This document shows positions 37,900 through 49,456 of a stretch of 64,000 nucleotides of DNA, piece by piece (the stretch's first letter is position 1; the number at the start of each line of letters is the position of its first letter). Origin of the DNA: Hepsetus odoe (taxonomy: Eukaryota > Chordata > Actinopteri > Characiformes > Hepsetidae); assembly GCA_017165825.1 (NCBI GenBank), contig CM029387.1, positions 11,283,999 through 11,347,998 on the forward strand, read 5' to 3'. The notes beneath the pieces are model-generated. The model was not told the DNA's origin, ran no database searches, and saw nothing but the letters and a program-made list of their open reading frames with translations. Made by a program: the position numbers and the translations under genes.

Positions 37900-38321
37900 A
37901 CCAGTGCAGCAGAATAAATAAATAAATAAAGTACATATTCAATTATTTTATTTGTATGTTCATATTACCCCATAACAATGGCAATGATCATGAAAACTGT
38001 TCTTTTTTAATGAATATTACGATCACTTAATCATCTACCCACCCAGAGTACACCCAGAATATTTGATACATTAAGCAGAGGAACGTTTATCTGCATTCTT
38101 AATGATTATAATCAAAATTAATAATTAAATGTATATGAATAACTCAGTAATTACTTTAAAAACATGCCAAAATCACGACAAACCAGCCCACACAGCAAAG
38201 CACATATTTCTTCACCCGATCTGGCAGGAAACCGCCCAATCTGGCAACTATTTGTGTTGGAGCTCTAGCAGAGAATTCTTATAAAATACTTTTGCAAGGT
38301 GTATCTGCCCTTTATAAATTC

Positions 38322-38434
38322 TAGGATAAATGGTTGACCGTAAGTGAGCTAGCATGGGGTTAGCGTCAGGCTAATTTTAGTCTGCTAATCCACTGTCTTG
38401 GGTAAGGTGGGAAAGACCAGCTGTAACACTAGGA
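38322..38434. repeat. Diverged local duplicate, copy 2
   Basis: Second copy of 37690-37840. About 630 bp apart, same orientation. Confidence 0.7.
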
Positions 38435-38444
38435 TTGAGTAACT

Positions 38445-38445
<1 letters not shown>

Positions 38446-38530
<85 letters not shown>
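38446..38530. repeat. (GT)n microsatellite
   Basis: About 40 pure GT units. Confidence 0.95.
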
Positions 38531-38699
38531 ATGCGTGCGCCAGATTGTTCTAGCAGAGATTCTTCATAACATGCCTCCTGCTATCACACACATGCAGACA
38601 CACACAGACAGGAGTGAGAAATGGAGACATGAACAAAAGACATACAAAGAAACACTTCCTCGAACAAGCTCAAGTGCACACACACTTTCACACATGCAG

Positions 38700-39040
38700 G
38701 GCCAGATGCGCTGGAGAAGGCGGGAACCAGGCAGATAGGGTGGATGGAGAGTCTCTGGCACCCCTACCGCACTGAGTCTATTTATAAAGGCGCTGTTTGA
38801 ACAGAAGCCCTCGGCACACACAGTTAGAGCTGAAGCTGCCTCGGGCCTCTGTCAGGTCAGCAATAGTCTCCGTGCAGCAGGACAGCACAGACTCAGTATA
38901 GGCCCCATTTACCTTGGCTCTGAATGGGGTAATCCCAGTATTAGAACTTCCAGACACACCGGTAACACCGCCCTGCCTAGAATATGCAAGTGGATGCGAT
39001 AGGGAACTTAAATGTAGATCAAAAGCTGTAAGTAACATGG
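38700..39040. promoter_or_regulatory. Promoter-like, GC-richer patch with TATA-like box
   Basis: TATTTATAAAGGCG near 38779 resembles a TATA box with a GC-rich right side. The following 250 bases are more GC-rich than the neighbourhood. A GTCAG/GTCAGC donor-like junction sits near 38852. No ORF with a clear start follows. Speculative; it may equally be a conserved enhancer or chance. Confidence 0.2.
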
Positions 39041-39498
39041 ACTGAAGCTGGTCGGAATAATTTCAGTTCTCCAGAGTCTTTATTACGTTGGCATTAGGCT
39101 CCTCTCATGTTCAGATGAGCTGTACATACATATAATTATAGTTTACTACAAAACATGACTGTTATTTTTAAGGGTGATTTTGAGAACAAATAGAGTGTCT
39201 CATCTAACCTATTTAATTGATGCTGCACATTCATCCTCTAGTCCTTCAATAGTGCTGGATTTCTACTCAAAAGACACTGCTGGCTTGGTAACTGGGTGGT
39301 GGACTGCCCAGTAGTGTTCCAGCACCAGCTATAAACCTGTTTACTGGTTGGTCAGACTGAAGAACAGATTAAAAGGAGGCTTTCTAATGATGCAGAGGGA
39401 GGAACAGATGGACTGCATCTGTAATTGTAAAATACAAAATGCATCTTTATGGCAAGAAGAGCTGATAAAATGGGCAGTGAGATACAATGGTACATAAA

Positions 39499-39499
<1 letters not shown>

Positions 39500-39537
<38 letters not shown>
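39500..39537. repeat. (CA)n microsatellite
   Basis: About 18 CA units at the left edge of a larger inverted repeat. Confidence 0.93.
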
Positions 39538-39546
39538 CATACGCTC

Positions 39547-39738
39547 ACACAAACACATACACACACACATACACACATATATATATACTGTACATATGTA
39601 TTACACGTATGCGCATACACATACGCTCATACGCTCACACAAGCACATGCACACATAGATGTACGTGTGTTTGTGTGTGTGTATGTGTGTGTATGTAATA
39701 CATATGTACAGTATATATATGTGTGTATGTGTTTGTGT
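39547..39738. repeat. Inverted repeat, arms of about 44-58 bp
   Basis: Left arm 39547-39604 and right arm 39695-39738 are complementary except for an extra ACACACAC and AT in the left arm. The shared core is ATATACTGTACATATGTATT. The spacer is about 90 bp. Confidence 0.85.
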
Positions 39739-39749
39739 ACACACACATA

Positions 39750-41037
39750 CTGTGCCTTGCAAAAGTATTCACCCCCTTTGGCTTGTTAGCTATTTTGTTA
39801 CATTCCGACCTGTAATTTAAATGTTTCTTACTCTTATTTTATGTGATGGATCTGCACAAAATAGTCTAAGTTTGTGAAGTGAAATGAGAAAAATATATAT
39901 AAAAAGAGATTTAAAACTGAAAATTGGTATGTGCATATGTATTTGCCATGAAGCCCCTAAAAAGTCCTGGTGCAACCAATTACCTTCAGAAGTCACATAA
40001 TTAGTGAAATGAAGTCCACCTGTGTGCAATTTAAGTGTCACATGATCTGTCAGTATAAACACATCTTTTCTGAAAGGCCCCAGAGGCTCCAACACCACTA
40101 CGCAAGAGACATCACACCATGAAGACCAAGGAGCTCTCCAAACAAGTCAGGGACAAAGCTGTTGAGAAGTACAAGTCAGGGCTGGGTTATAAAAAAAACC
40201 TCCAAATCTTTGATGATCCCTTGAGCACCATCAAATCCATCATCTTCAAATGGAAATACTCTCTAAATGTATGGAGGAAGGTGCTCTGGTCAGATTGAAA
40301 TTTTTAGTCACCAAGGAAAATGCTATGTCTGGCACAAACCCAACACATCCCATCACCTCAAGAATACCATCACCACAGTGAAACATCGTGGTGTGGGGAT
40401 GTTTTTCAGCAGCAGGGACTGGGAAACTGGTCCTAGTCGATGAGATGGATGGTGCTAAATACAGGTATATTCTTGAGCAAAACCTGTGTCGGTCTGCCTG
40501 TGAATTGTGACTGGGACGGATGTTCACCTTCCAGCAGGACAATGACTTGGAAGTATACTGCTAAAGCAACACTCGTGGTTTAAGGGAAAACATTTAAATG
40601 TGTTGGAATGGCCTAGTCAACGTCCAGACCTTATCCAATTGAGAATAAGTGGTCAGACAATTTTGCTGTTCATAAGCGAAAACCATCCCATATGAAGGAG
40701 CTGGAGCAGTTTTGTCTTGAGGAATGGGCAAAAATCCCAGTGGCAAGATGTGGCAAGCTCATAGAGACTCATCCAAAATGACTTGCAGCTGTAATTGCCA
40801 CAAAAGGTGGCTCTACAAAGTACTGACTTTCAGGGGTGAATAGTTATGCACGGTGAAGTTTTCTGTTATTTTGTCCTATTTCCTGTTTGCTTCCTAATAA
40901 AAAAAAATACTTCAACATTGTAGGCATGTTCTGTAAATGAAATGGTGCAAACTCTCAAACAATCCATTTTAATTCCAGGTTGTGAGGCAACAAAACATGA
41001 AAAATGCCAAGGGGGTGAATACTTTTGCAAGGCACTG
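39750..41037 (+). mobile_element. Tc1-like DNA transposon, 1.29 kb, non-autonomous relic
   Basis: The terminal inverted repeats begin GTGCCTTGCAAAAGTATTCA on the left and match the complement of TGAATACTTTTGCAAGGCAC on the right. TA dinucleotides flank both ends (39748-39749 and 41038-41039), as expected for Tc1/mariner insertion. Inside, a transposase start is still readable from about 40119 (MKTKELSKQVRDKAVEKYKS, then GLGYKK), but the middle of the gene is deleted and the rest is frame-broken. About 40540-40790 retains non-coding remnants of the DDE domain, including the region that specified P-x-L-x-P-I-E. Confidence 0.9.
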
Positions 41038-41250
41038 TACATAATTATGTATGAATATCATGAATGTCACATGATTCATATCAGTAAACAACATCAATGT
41101 CAATTATATTTCAAGCCATTACTTTTGTCATATCAATCAACAACCTGCTAACCAAAAGATTATTATAATGTGTAACAACTATCCCACAAAATACAATCAG
41201 TCAATCAGTTATTAATATGTGTCTATCTGTCTGGGTGGGTTTCTTTCTAT

Positions 41251-41438
41251 GGGTGGTGGTGGTCTAGTGGTAGGGTACTTACTTACGGACCTCTGGATCG
41301 AATCCCACCTCCAGCACTACCACCACTGGGTCCCTGAGCAAGACCCTTAACCCTGAGTTGCTCCAGGGGGACTGTCCCTGTAATTAGGAACCTGTAATTC
41401 GCTCTGGATAAGAGCGTCTGCTAAATGCCATAAATGTC
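41251..41438 (+). mobile_element. tRNA-derived SINE, family B
   Basis: tRNA-like head with TGGTCTAGTGGTAGGG (A box) and GGATCGAATCCCAC (B box). Body TCCCTGAGCAAGACCCTTAA, and the widespread teleost tail GGATAAGAGCGTCTGCTAAA. TCTAT flanks both ends. Confidence 0.85.
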
Positions 41439-44400
41439 TATCTACCTGTCTATTCATCTATATGCTCATGTCTCTCTTTATGCTCATAGTAAATGCACTG
41501 TAATCCATTACAGACACAAAAAAGAAAATAAAGATGGCAGCATTTGGCTGGTGGTAGTGTGGTGGTGGGGTAATCCCAGCATTACTGTGAAATAGGTCAG
41601 TGATAAAAACCAGCAATGTGCTGCTTTCAAGCTCTGCTGGAAATGGTAATATGGTAAAATGTAAATCATGAGCACATTAAATTCCTTAAGGTTTCTGACA
41701 AAAGTGAGATTCTCATTCAAAGCCATTGATTCATTTCCTCTTTTTTTCATTTCTGTTCTTTAGTCAGTTTCTTTCTTTCTTTTTGTCTGCCTCTCTAAAA
41801 GGACTTGCAACCTCGAATAGCAGGGTAGGAATTGGAAACTTTAAGCCAGTTATCACATGAAAAAACAAAGGTTATGGGCATACATAGGGTTGGCCAATGA
41901 AAGATTACACCAAACCTAACTGGGGTTATTTATTTTTAATTCCAAAAATTGCTGAGAAGTACTTTATAGCATTCAAGACAGTAACATGATTAAAGATACT
42001 TCTGCAAAGTGGGTCAATAACCTGGAAGGTTGTTGTCCAAGTGTTTTCAGAGAAGCAGCACATTGTGGTTCGTCAAATGAAGAGATAAATGTCAACGTGA
42101 AAAAATTGAAAGGAAAGGTTAATCATGACAGAACAATAATGGGTTCTGCTACTGGAGTTTTTTGTTTTGTTTTGTTTTTGCACACACAGGATACATGTTA
42201 TTTTTTTCCAACTGTGGAAAATAATTACGTATGCTATATGAAATTCTGCTTTCTACAAGCATATTGTGCATTTGTCCAGCATGGAATAGTGACTGAGACT
42301 CTAATGGCTCTAGTTAGACATATTAGTCCAATATTTTAATTTCTTCATATGGAACTTTGAAGAGATTATGTCAGGGAGCGATTTGCATTTCTGCAAAATT
42401 TGCAATTTGCAAATCAAGCAAACATGATTTTTTGCGCTGTTATTCTTGAAGACAGTAATTTGGCAAGCAAAAGTAATTAAAAAGGCAAAATTCGTGTCAT
42501 TATCAATATCATTAAATGTTCATAATCAAATGACTAAAATTGGTGAGGAATGATGGATAATCTGATTTCTTGTTGGAAGATTTGTTTACAAAATTCTTAT
42601 CAATACCTTGAATTATTTACTGCATAGTGAAAGTGTATTTTTTCATAGTTATCAGTGTCTGCTGTTTCATAAAAGCCACCTAAAGGCTGTGAATAATTTT
42701 TTAAAAAAAGTATGCTAGGTAGACATTTTCTTAGTCATGCTGCGATGCACGTTATTGCTCATTTGTTACAGAGCTGTATTTTTTTAAACTTACCTCTCTG
42801 CACTGGATCTAGTTGTTGGAGGACTAATTTATTGCCTAAGCTGTAGAATCCGTTTCAGAGTGTGATGTAAGTCACAGTGACAGCTGATGGACAGAGTGGC
42901 TCCGCTACTGCATAAGTAAAGTCATGGAACTGATCAAAGAGGTGACTCATTGAAATAATATGACGATGAATGGCTTCATAAAATCTCTCTTTTGTCACTA
43001 ATGAAAGCAAAATTCAACATAATGTCCTGGGGGAGGCTTGTAAATGATGTCCCTTGAAATCATTTTACCTTCCATCCCAAAATTCAGCTGTAATGTTAAA
43101 ATGATTCGTTCTGGTTTTGTAGAATCCTAATTGGTTTTGCAATATTAGAGAGATTTTATGCACATCTTTTTGTCTCTCTGTAATGCTTAAGCTTCTAAAC
43201 GCATGGATATTTGTATAATCAGATTTTTCCATTTGTTCCATGTTTTATAGAATCAAGAATCTAGTCAGCGGTATGGAGCGACAACTTGTAGGCAGACAAT
43301 TTCAGTATCAGTGCTACAGAATAGAATAGACTTTTACCTTTCCATACATTTTTCCACCTTAATGAGAATATGCCATCAATCTAATATATGTTGTTTTGTC
43401 TTTCAATAGCACACTTCCAAAAACTGCCAAACAGAGAATTTTTTCCCTTAAATTTAGTAGTGTTTAATGCATGAGCTTGAAACAGAAATATTAAATTCTA
43501 TGATAACAATGAACAAACTGAACTTGTTTAACTTACCAGGATGGGTTGATCCTCTTAACTGTTGTTAGATCTGAATGATGGGTGGTTTGCTTTTGTTATT
43601 TCAGCAGCAGACATGAAAACCATAATTTTGGATCCTATACTTTTTTAAACTGAAATGTGCAGTGTGTTTGGCAGGGGGCTGATTTTTTGGACTTGGAGGC
43701 TCTGAGGACAGTGTAACAAAGTGCCTTGAAATTGTACACTTAGCACTGGTTGTCTACAGGGAAGTGGAAATCATTTTTTTCCTTTTTTTTGTTATCAGAA
43801 ATTGCTTATAAAAAGTGTTTCTGGATTAACTCTGTTAGTTTTCATGTCTTTTGCAAGGTAGGAATGTTGCTTTTTGAACGGCTAATGCTAAGTTAATAAT
43901 TTTAATATCAGATGGTAAGGGAGGCTTGCCATCTTCTACATGAGAGCTTTTCTTCTCAGTTAATTATGTGATGCCATGTTGAGGTATTGCTGGAAGCCAT
44001 TACTGTATATCTTATCATTTTTTAATTGCAAATGCAAACAAACCTGCCCTACTACCCCTAGAGCCTTGGTGACTGCGTATTGTCATGCTTAAACCAAAAA
44101 CAAAAATTATCTTCAGAAATAACAGGCTGGAAATATGAAAAAGGCTCATTAAGCAGTATTGCTACAAGTAAAATCATACTTTAAAAGTGATTTTACAATT
44201 TTTTCAGCTTTATACAGTTCTGTGTTTATAATGGAGCAAATGTATTTAGGATATTTTGCAAATATTTTCCAGTTCGACAAATTTAGGGGTGTCATGCACC
44301 TGATAGATGGGACACTCACAATCACATGATCACTGTTATTCTCTTTTGGCCACAGATGGCAGTGGCATCACAAGGGATGGAACTTGTGTTGAATGAATTG

Positions 44401-45033
44401 ATGCTTTTGCTGAGACACTATTGTTTTTGATAATAGATAAACCAGATACTGCAGATACAGCAGTTTAGGCTGAAAAACACTGGAATATTTCTTTAACTCC
44501 TTCATCCATAGGCTTATTATTAAGGTATCTGTTTTTCTGTACATTTATTAATCATTAAACATTATCTGGTGAGAAATTAAAATGCAAAGTGTGAGTGATT
44601 AAATAATATACAGCTTAAGTGGTTAAACGATGTTCATCCTGCACTTATCCAGCATTTTGCAAGTGTTTGTGTGGCTTTAGGAAGGACAATAGGCCATTGA
44701 TTGTAGGCTGAATAACGCTCGCTAGTTAAAATAGACCAGGCTTTGCCCTGGGCTACAGAACCGCTGTGCTTAATGCAGAGGTCACATCTGTGTGCTAGAC
44801 TCAAACAAAGGAGCATGCGCTTTATACACAAATGCTTTACACACACACCCACACATATGTGTGTTTGTATTTCGACTTTTAAAGACTGCTTTATGGACCT
44901 TAAGAAAATCTTTTGTGTCTGATTGTGTGGATGTCCTTGCTTGTCAATGACTGGTTTGTTTGAAAATGTTGTGCATATTTGACACATTCTCTCACTCAGA
45001 TGATGATGATGTTTGTATTTACTTTGCTTTTAG
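41439..45033. other. Non-coding, upstream of the first visible cadm3 exon
   Basis: Intron 1 if the gene starts to the left of the window. 42790-42960 is less AT-rich. No exon with signal-peptide character and good splice sites was found. Confidence 0.5.
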
Positions 45034-45186
45034 ATGATGAAGATCCATACCAGCCTGTGACCTCAGATGAAACAGTGGCTGTGGGAGGCACAGTGACCCT
45101 GACCTGCCGTGTAGCTGAGAGTGACAACTCCTCACTGCAGTGGTCCAACACTGCACAGCAGACTCTATACTTTGGAGAGAAGAGAG
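45034..45186 (+). CDS. cadm3: cadm3 internal exon: first half of Ig-like V domain 1
   Basis: Partial CDS. Cadm3 is a single-pass neuronal adhesion molecule of the nectin-like family whose Ig ectodomain mediates cell-cell and axon contacts. This 153-nt exon starts after a pyrimidine-rich tract ending in TTTTAG and stops before GTGAGA. It is phase 1 at both ends, so 51 codons are frame-neutral. The translation includes TSDETVAVGGTVTLTC (first Ig cysteine) and SSLQWSN, then QQTLYFGEKR. These are close to vertebrate CADM3 and more distant from CADM2, recognised from family knowledge rather than a search. An N-S-S glycosylation sequon precedes the core tryptophan strand. The open frame runs upstream of the acceptor, but that part is intron. 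The next exon is 9.76 kb downstream, and joining G to CT restores an alanine codon. By analogy this is exon 2; the signal-peptide exon is not visible in the window. Confidence 0.93.
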
Positions 45187-46039
45187 GTGAGAGAGTGCAA
45201 AAGGATAGATGAATGATTATATATGAATGGAGGAATATAATGGTAGATACATTTCTTACATGAAACATATGTTGATGTTCACATACAGTATGTGTAGAGA
45301 TTTGAATATTTGGATGAATATTATACTGGATGGAGGGATGGATGGATGGATGGGTGGAAGGATGACTCCATTGCTTTACTAGACAGGAAGCTTGAAATGG
45401 TTAGAAATGCATTAGAACTGCTTTTGAAATATCTATTCTATCTCACTACACACTGGTGCGGTCTGATTATTTAAAGCAAGCCTCGTTTAATAGACAGCGC
45501 AATTTGCATGAATGTGCATGTGGAAGCCTATACATGCACACTCTGGACCATTTATGGCATATTCAAATCCATGCTGTTTCCATGGTGTGAACATCACCCA
45601 TATGCCAGGGTTCATTGTTGGTCTGCATGATAATTAGGAGTGTTTTTTGCATGTTAAAATGATCACATTAATTGGACTGTAGGCTTTTACAGATGTAATG
45701 TTTGCAAAGGATCCTTGGTGATACTCCAAAGGGCTGGATCTTGAAAATAGACTGCAAATGCAGACACTTTAGCATGCTGTTGCTTTATGCCTTTAGTCGA
45801 GGCTGACTCTGTGTGATCTCATGGACTCAAACAGTCACTCTGAGCTCCTTCAAGATCATGTGAATTACTTAATCAATGCTGTCAAACCGTTCTAATTTCT
45901 AGTGTCCTCTCTTCCTTTTACCTACAGTTTTACTAAGCATAAGAGTCTTCTTCAAGAAGTATTCTCTTCTTATTATATGAGTAATTGAGTATTTGTCCTA
46001 TACCCAAGCCTTCTACTGAGCAATCTCATTGTATTCCTC
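45187..46039 (+). other. cadm3 intron 2, 5' part
   Basis: Begins with donor GTGAGA. Contains a (GGAT)n stretch at 45331-45352, otherwise unremarkable. The whole intron runs to 54943 (9,757 bp). Confidence 0.8.
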
Positions 46040-46143
46040 CAAGCAAAAGTATAAAAATTATACAAGTATTGGTTTTCACAAAGTTTGCTGCTTCAGCATT
46101 TTTAGATCTTTTCTCTCCAATGTTTCTATGGCATACTGAAGTA

Positions 46144-46158
46144 TAATTACAAGCATTT
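46144..46158. repeat. Left target-site duplication of the LINE (15 bp)
   Basis: TAATTACAAGCATTT is identical to 49285-49299. It marks the 3' side of the minus-strand LINE insertion and is itself part of the older Tc1-like element. Confidence 0.9.
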
Positions 46159-49100
46159 CTTTTTCTTTTTCTTTCGGCTGCTCCCATTTAGGGGTCACCA
46201 CAGCGGATCGGCCGTCTCCATTTCTTACGGTCCTTTGCATCTTCCTGCTTCAAACCAACCTGCATGTCCTCTCTCACTACGTCCATAAACCTCCTCTTTG
46301 GTCTTCCTCTTCTCCTCCTTCCTGGCAGCTCCATCTTCAACATCCTCCTTCCAACATAATCCTCATCTCTCCTCTGGACATGTTCAAACCAACGCAACCT
46401 TGCTTTTCTAACTTTGTCTCCAAGACGTCTAACCTGCACTGTCCCTCTAATATACTAATTTCTAATTCTGTCCATCCTCGTCACACCCGATGAAAATCTC
46501 AGCATCTTTGACTCTGACACCTTTAGCTCTGCCTCCTGTTTTTTCGTCAGTGCCACCATCTCCAACCCATACAACATAGCTGGTCTCACTACTGTCCTGT
46601 AAACCTTCCCTGATACTCTAGCTGGTACCCGTCTGTCACAAATCACTCCAACCACTCTTCTCCACCCATTCCAACCTGCCTGCACTCTCTCCTTCACCTC
46701 TCTTCCACACTCGCCGTTACTCTGAACTGTTGATCCCAAGTATTTAAACTCCTCCACCTTTGTCAACTCCACTCCCTGCATCCTAACCACTCCACTTTCC
46801 TCCCTTTCATTCACACTCATGTATTCTGTCTTTGACCTACTCACTTTCATTCCTCTCCTCTCTAGGACATATCTCCATTTCTCCAGGTTCTCCTCAAGCT
46901 GCTCCCTACTCTCACTGCAGATCACAATATCAGCAGCAAACATCGTCATCCACGGAGACTCCTGTCTAACTTCATCCTTCAACCTGTCCATTACTATTGC
47001 AAACAAGAATGGGCTCAGTTCTGATGTTCTTGATGTAATCCAACCTCTACCTTAAATGCATCCGTCACTCCCACTGCAGATCTCACCACTGCTACACTGC
47101 CATCATACACATCCTGAACTACTCTCACATACTTCTCTGTAACACCTGACTTCCTCCTACAAAACCACAACTCCTCTCTAGGCACTCTGTCATATGCTTT
47201 CTCCAAGTCCATAAAGGCACAATGCAACTCCTTCTGACCTTCTCTGTACTTCTCCATCAACACCCTCAGACCAAACATTGCATCTGTAGTGCTCTTTCTC
47301 AGCATGAAACCATACTGCTGTTCACTAATCCTCACCTCTTTTATTAACCTAGATTCCACTACTCTTTCCCATAACTTCATGCTGTGGCTGATCAACTTTA
47401 TCCCTCTACACTTTATCTGTTACTACAGCTCTGTGCATCACCCTTATTCTTGAAAATCAGTACCAGTACACTTTGTCTCCACTCCTCAGGCATCCTCTCA
47501 CTTTCCAAGATTGTGTAAAACTCAACTGCCATCTCCCCGAAAAATCTCTGTGCTTCCACTGGTATGTCATCCAGTCCAACAGCATTTCCATTCTTCATCC
47601 TCTTCATCGCTGCCCTAACTTCCATCTTGCTTATTTGCTGCACTTCCTGGTTCACTATCCTCACATCATCCAGTCTTCTCTCGCTCTCATTTTCTTCATC
47701 CCCTCAAAGTACTCCTTTCATTTGCTCAACACACTCTGTTCACCTGTGAGTATGTTTCCATGTCCATCCTTTATTGTCTTGACCTGCTGCACATCTTTCA
47801 CAGCTCGGTCTCTCTGTCTAGCCAATCGGTATAGGTCCTTTTCTCCCTCTTTACTGTCTAACCTCTTATATAATTCACCAAACACTTTATCTTTAGCCTT
47901 CGCCACTGCTTTCTTCACCCTGCGGTTCATCTCCTTGTACACCTGTCTACTTTTTTCATCTCTCTGACTGTCCTACTTCTTCTTTGCCTCCCTCTTCTTC
48001 TGTATGGACTCTTCTATGTCTCGATTCCACCACCAGGTTTCCTTATATTCCTTCTTCCTTCCAGATGGCACACCAAGTACATTTCTAATTGCCTGCTTTA
48101 TCGCTTCTGCAGTAGTTTCCCAGCAATCCAGTAGCTCTTCAACACCTCCCAGTGCCCATGTTAACTCCTGCCTGAATTGCACCTTACAGTCCTCCTTCTT
48201 CAGCTTCCACCACTTGATCCTCGACTCTGCCCTCACTTTCCTCCTCTTCTTGACCTCCAAGGTCATCCTACAGACCACCATCCTATGCTGTTTAGCTACA
48301 CTCGCGCCTGTCACTACTTTGCAGTCTCCAGTCTCCTTCAGACTGTCCCTCCTGCAAAGGATATGATCCACCTGTGAGCATCTTCCTCCACTCTTATACG
48401 TCACCCTGTGCTCCTCCCTCTTCTTAAAATAGGTATTAACTACAGCAATTTCCATCCTTTTCGCAAAATCTACCAGCATTCCTCTCCTTGACACCATATC
48501 GACCCATCACCGCCCATTCACCTCTGTTCCCTTCAGCAAATGTCTGCACCAATTAAAATCTTAAAATCTGCACCAATCACCACTCTCTCACCCCTTGGCA
48601 CACTTTCTTTCACTTCATCTAACTCACTCCAGAATTTTTCTTTGTCTTCCTTCTCACAACCAACTTGAGGGGCATAAGCACTAACAACATTCATTATCTC
48701 ACCTTCAACTTCCAGATTCAAACTCATCACCCTCCCTGACACCCTCTTCACTTCCAAAACACTCTCCACATACTCTTCTTTCAGTGTAACACCTACCCCA
48801 TTCCTCCTTCTATCCACACCATGGTAAAACAATTTAAACCCTCCTCCAATACACCTGGCCTTAATACCCTTCCATCTAGTGTCTTGCACACAAAAAATGT
48901 CAACCTTCCTTCTCTACATCACATCAGCTAATTCTCTACCTTTACCAGTCATGCTGCCAACATTCAAAGTCCCTACCCTCACTTCCACTCTCCTCGCCTT
49001 CTTTCTCTCTACATCCCTCCGGACATGCCTTCCTCCTCTTCTTCTTCTCCTTTGGCCAACAGTAGTCCAATTTCCACCACCACCCTGTAGGCTAACAGCA

Positions 49101-49284
49101 CTGGTGGCAGTCATTGTTAACCTGGGCCTCGACCGATCCGGTATGGAATTCTGTATCTTTGTCTGCATATTTATTTGGCTAAGTTTTATACCAGATGCCC
49201 TTCCTGACGTAACCCTCCCCATTTATACGGGTTTGGGACCGGCACAAAGAAATACACTGGCTTGTGCATCCCTAGTGGCTGGGT
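46159..49284 (-). mobile_element. Near full-length non-LTR retrotransposon (RTE-type LINE), decayed
   Basis: This 3.1-kb LINE lies antisense in cadm3 intron 2. It is flanked by a perfect 15-bp target-site duplication, TAATTACAAGCATTT, at 46144-46158 and 49285-49299. Its 3' end on the minus strand finishes in a short A-rich AAAAAG-repeat tail, as RTE-type LINEs often do. Reading from 49222 down to 46188, the frames give a short basic leader, an apurinic-type endonuclease (LNVGSMTGKGRELADVM, then QDTRWKG), a reverse transcriptase and a C-terminal region with HVQRRDE and GRPKRRFMDVVRE. Clade assignment rests on recognising the layout and the single EN-RT ORF, not on a search. Several stops and frameshifts show it is dead. 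Confidence 0.88.
46188..49222 (-). pseudogene. Broken endonuclease-reverse transcriptase ORF of the intron-2 LINE
   Basis: The single EN-RT polyprotein is split into at least eight open pieces. Leader and first endonuclease strand: 48914-49222. Endonuclease core with YAPQVGCE and GERVVIGADF: 48533-48889. Endonuclease C-terminal part with KREEHRVTYKSGGR and QVDHILCRR: 47973-48497. Linker: 47718-47942. RT fingers with MPEEWRQSVLV and IFKNKGDAQSCSN: 47413-47664. RT palm with EQQYGF and DLEKAYDRVPREELW: 47015-47395. RT palm/thumb: 46455-47006. Tail: 46188-46439. The RT active-site box at 46929-46940 reads F-A-A-D instead of the family's F-A-D-D, so one metal-binding aspartate is missing. Together with the frame breaks, this makes it non-functional. 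Confidence 0.85.
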
Positions 49285-49299
49285 TAATTACAAGCATTT
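49285..49299. repeat. Right target-site duplication of the LINE (15 bp)
   Basis: This is the second copy of the 15-bp duplication. The Tc1-like sequence resumes directly after it, so removing the LINE plus one copy rejoins the older element. Confidence 0.9.
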
Positions 49300-49456
49300 A
49301 TAAGTTTTCACAAGTCAATCTAATTTGGGGCAAAATCCTGACTGATGGCAGTCCATTCCTGCATAATCAATGCTTGAGGTTTGTCAGAATTTGGTTGTCT
49401 ACCTGCCCTTGAGGATGGAAGTTCTCAATGGGATTAAGTTTTGTTCCCCAAGCCAC

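Noticed and set aside
40246..40542. Minus-strand 98-codon frame in the Tc1-like element
   Set aside because: Antisense shadow of decayed transposase sequence.
47473..47967. Plus-strand 164-codon frame over the intron-2 LINE
   Set aside because: Shadow of the antisense reverse transcriptase sequence.
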